Positions 63,422 through 64,000 of a stretch of 64,000 nt of DNA are shown here, in pieces. The notes beneath the pieces are model-generated. The model saw only the letters and a program-made list of their open reading frames with translations. It was not told the origin of the DNA and ran no database searches. Where the stretch lies: the NCBI GenBank assembly GCA_903832285.1, contig CAILAY010000050.1, positions 1 to 64,000 of the forward strand, read 5' to 3'. A program made the position numbers and the translations under genes. Origin of the DNA: an uncultured beta proteobacterium (GTDB lineage: Bacteria > Pseudomonadota > Gammaproteobacteria > Burkholderiales > Burkholderiaceae_C). Every line of letters starts with the position of its first letter. The first letter of the stretch is position 1.

Positions 63422-63457
63422 AAAAGTGAGTGGTACCGCCACTCACTTTTTGATTTT
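63422..63457 (+). terminator. Intrinsic terminator after petABC
   Basis: AAAAGTGAGTGG-taccg-CCACTCACTTTT is a perfect 12-bp inverted repeat followed by tgattttt. It lies 70 bases after petC and 15 bases before sspA, so the sspA promoter must be upstream of or overlap it, or sspA depends on read-through. Confidence 0.9.
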
Positions 63458-63471
63458 TAGGAGCCTTTAAT

Positions 63472-64000
63472 ATGATGGTACTTTACTCGGGAACGACCTG
63501 CCCATTCTCCCACCGCTGCCGGTTTGTGCTGTTCGAGAAGGGCATGGATTTTGAGATCCGCGATGTCGATCTTTACAACAAGCCGGAAGACATCAACGTC
63601 ATGAATCCCTATGGTCAGGTTCCCATTCTGGTGGAGCGCGACCTGATTCTGTACGAGTCCAACATCATCAACGAATATATCGACGAGCGCTTTCCGCATC
63701 CGCAACTGATGCCCGGCGATCCGGTGGATCGCGCGCGCGTGCGCCTGTTCCTGCTCAACTTCGAGAAGGAACTGTTCGTCCACGTGTCGACGCTGGAGTC
63801 GCGCGCCACCAAGTCCAACGAAAAGGTTCTGGAAAAGGCGCGCGCCCACATCCGCGACCGACTGACTCAGCTGGCGCCGGTGTTCCTGAAAAACAAGTAC
63901 ATGTTGGGCGAGAACTTCTCCATGCTCGACGTGGCCATCGCGCCGCTGTTGTGGCGCCTGGATTACTACGGCATCGACCTGAGCAAGAACGCGGCACCGT
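63472..64000 (+). CDS. sspA: Stringent starvation protein A, GST family (partial)
   Basis: SspA is a glutathione-S-transferase-fold protein that binds RNA polymerase in stationary phase. The gene runs off the right edge after 176 codons and is missing from the ORF track for that reason. The ATG at 63472 follows TAGGAG. MMVLYSGTTCPFSHRCRFVLFEKGMDFEIRDVDLYNKPEDINVMNPYGQVPILVERDLILYESNIINEYIDERFPHPQL is a classic SspA opening, and the C-terminal helical GST domain follows. sspB is expected further right, as elsewhere downstream of petABC. Confidence 0.95.
   Translation, partial: MMVLYSGTTCPFSHRCRFVLFEKGMDFEIRDVDLYNKPEDINVMNPYGQVPILVERDLILYESNIINEYIDERFPHPQLMPGDPVDRARVRLFLLNFEKELFVHVSTLESRATKSNEKVLEKARAHIRDRLTQLAPVFLKNKYMLGENFSMLDVAIAPLLWRLDYYGIDLSKNAAP

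Overview
The window is a 64 kb chromosomal segment of a GC-rich betaproteobacterium. The gene order (gsp; mla-bolA-his-tat; pet-sspA), the beta-type porin and the interspersed repeats point to Burkholderiales, most likely Comamonadaceae or a close relative. This is inferred from gene content; I could not run a taxonomic search. No rRNA, tRNA, CRISPR array, phage or plasmid origin was seen, and no gene-free stretch exceeds 300 bases.

Layout: (1) 1-7.8 kb, a type II secretion operon on the minus strand (gspG-H-I-J-K-L-M-N-D, with gspD running off the left edge) and gspC divergent from it. (2) 7.7-9.5 kb, ilvA with a possible attenuator leader, then an OsmC-family gene. (3) 10.0-13.4 kb, an accessory patch of toxin-antitoxin genes around a porin: intact vapBC and higBA, orphan brnA and parD, and the stump of a parE. 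(4) 13.5-25.2 kb, two plus-strand import operons. One is a peptide-type ABC transporter with an M20 amidohydrolase; the other is a polyamine-type ABC transporter with a histone-deacetylase-like amidohydrolase. (5) 25.2-29.8 kb on the minus strand, an RNB exoribonuclease, a TonB-like protein, aroE and mtgA in one overlapping operon. (6) 29.9-34.8 kb, rodA, tldD, a TauE/SafE permease, a DUF1841 gene and a REP-associated tyrosine transposase (RAYT) between inverted hairpins. (7) 34.9-41.2 kb, gltB-gltD. (8) 41.3-45.3 kb, a complete mlaFEDACB lipid-transport operon preceded by a REPIN-like element. (9) 45.3-47.3 kb, an ABC-2 exporter and a BolA protein. (10) 47.3-54.8 kb, the histidine operon hisG-D-C-B-H-A-F-I-E, then a membrane protein and a HIT protein. 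(11) 54.9-57.6 kb, tatABC convergent with a DegQ/DegS-type protease. (12) 57.6-60.3 kb, a Cys-rich small protein, a Nif3-family protein, pdxA and convergent mscL. (13) 60.5-64 kb, petABC (cytochrome bc1) and the start of sspA.

Most of the window is core metabolism and envelope biology. The parts worth a second look are the decaying toxin-antitoxin patch, the two transporter-plus-deacylase operons, the possible ilvA attenuator, and the repeats that have altered host genes: one supplies the leader of gspK, one extends the C-terminus of dppD, and one supplies the stop codon of the DUF1841 gene. The RAYT end sequence recurs in a REPIN-like element 6.4 kb away.
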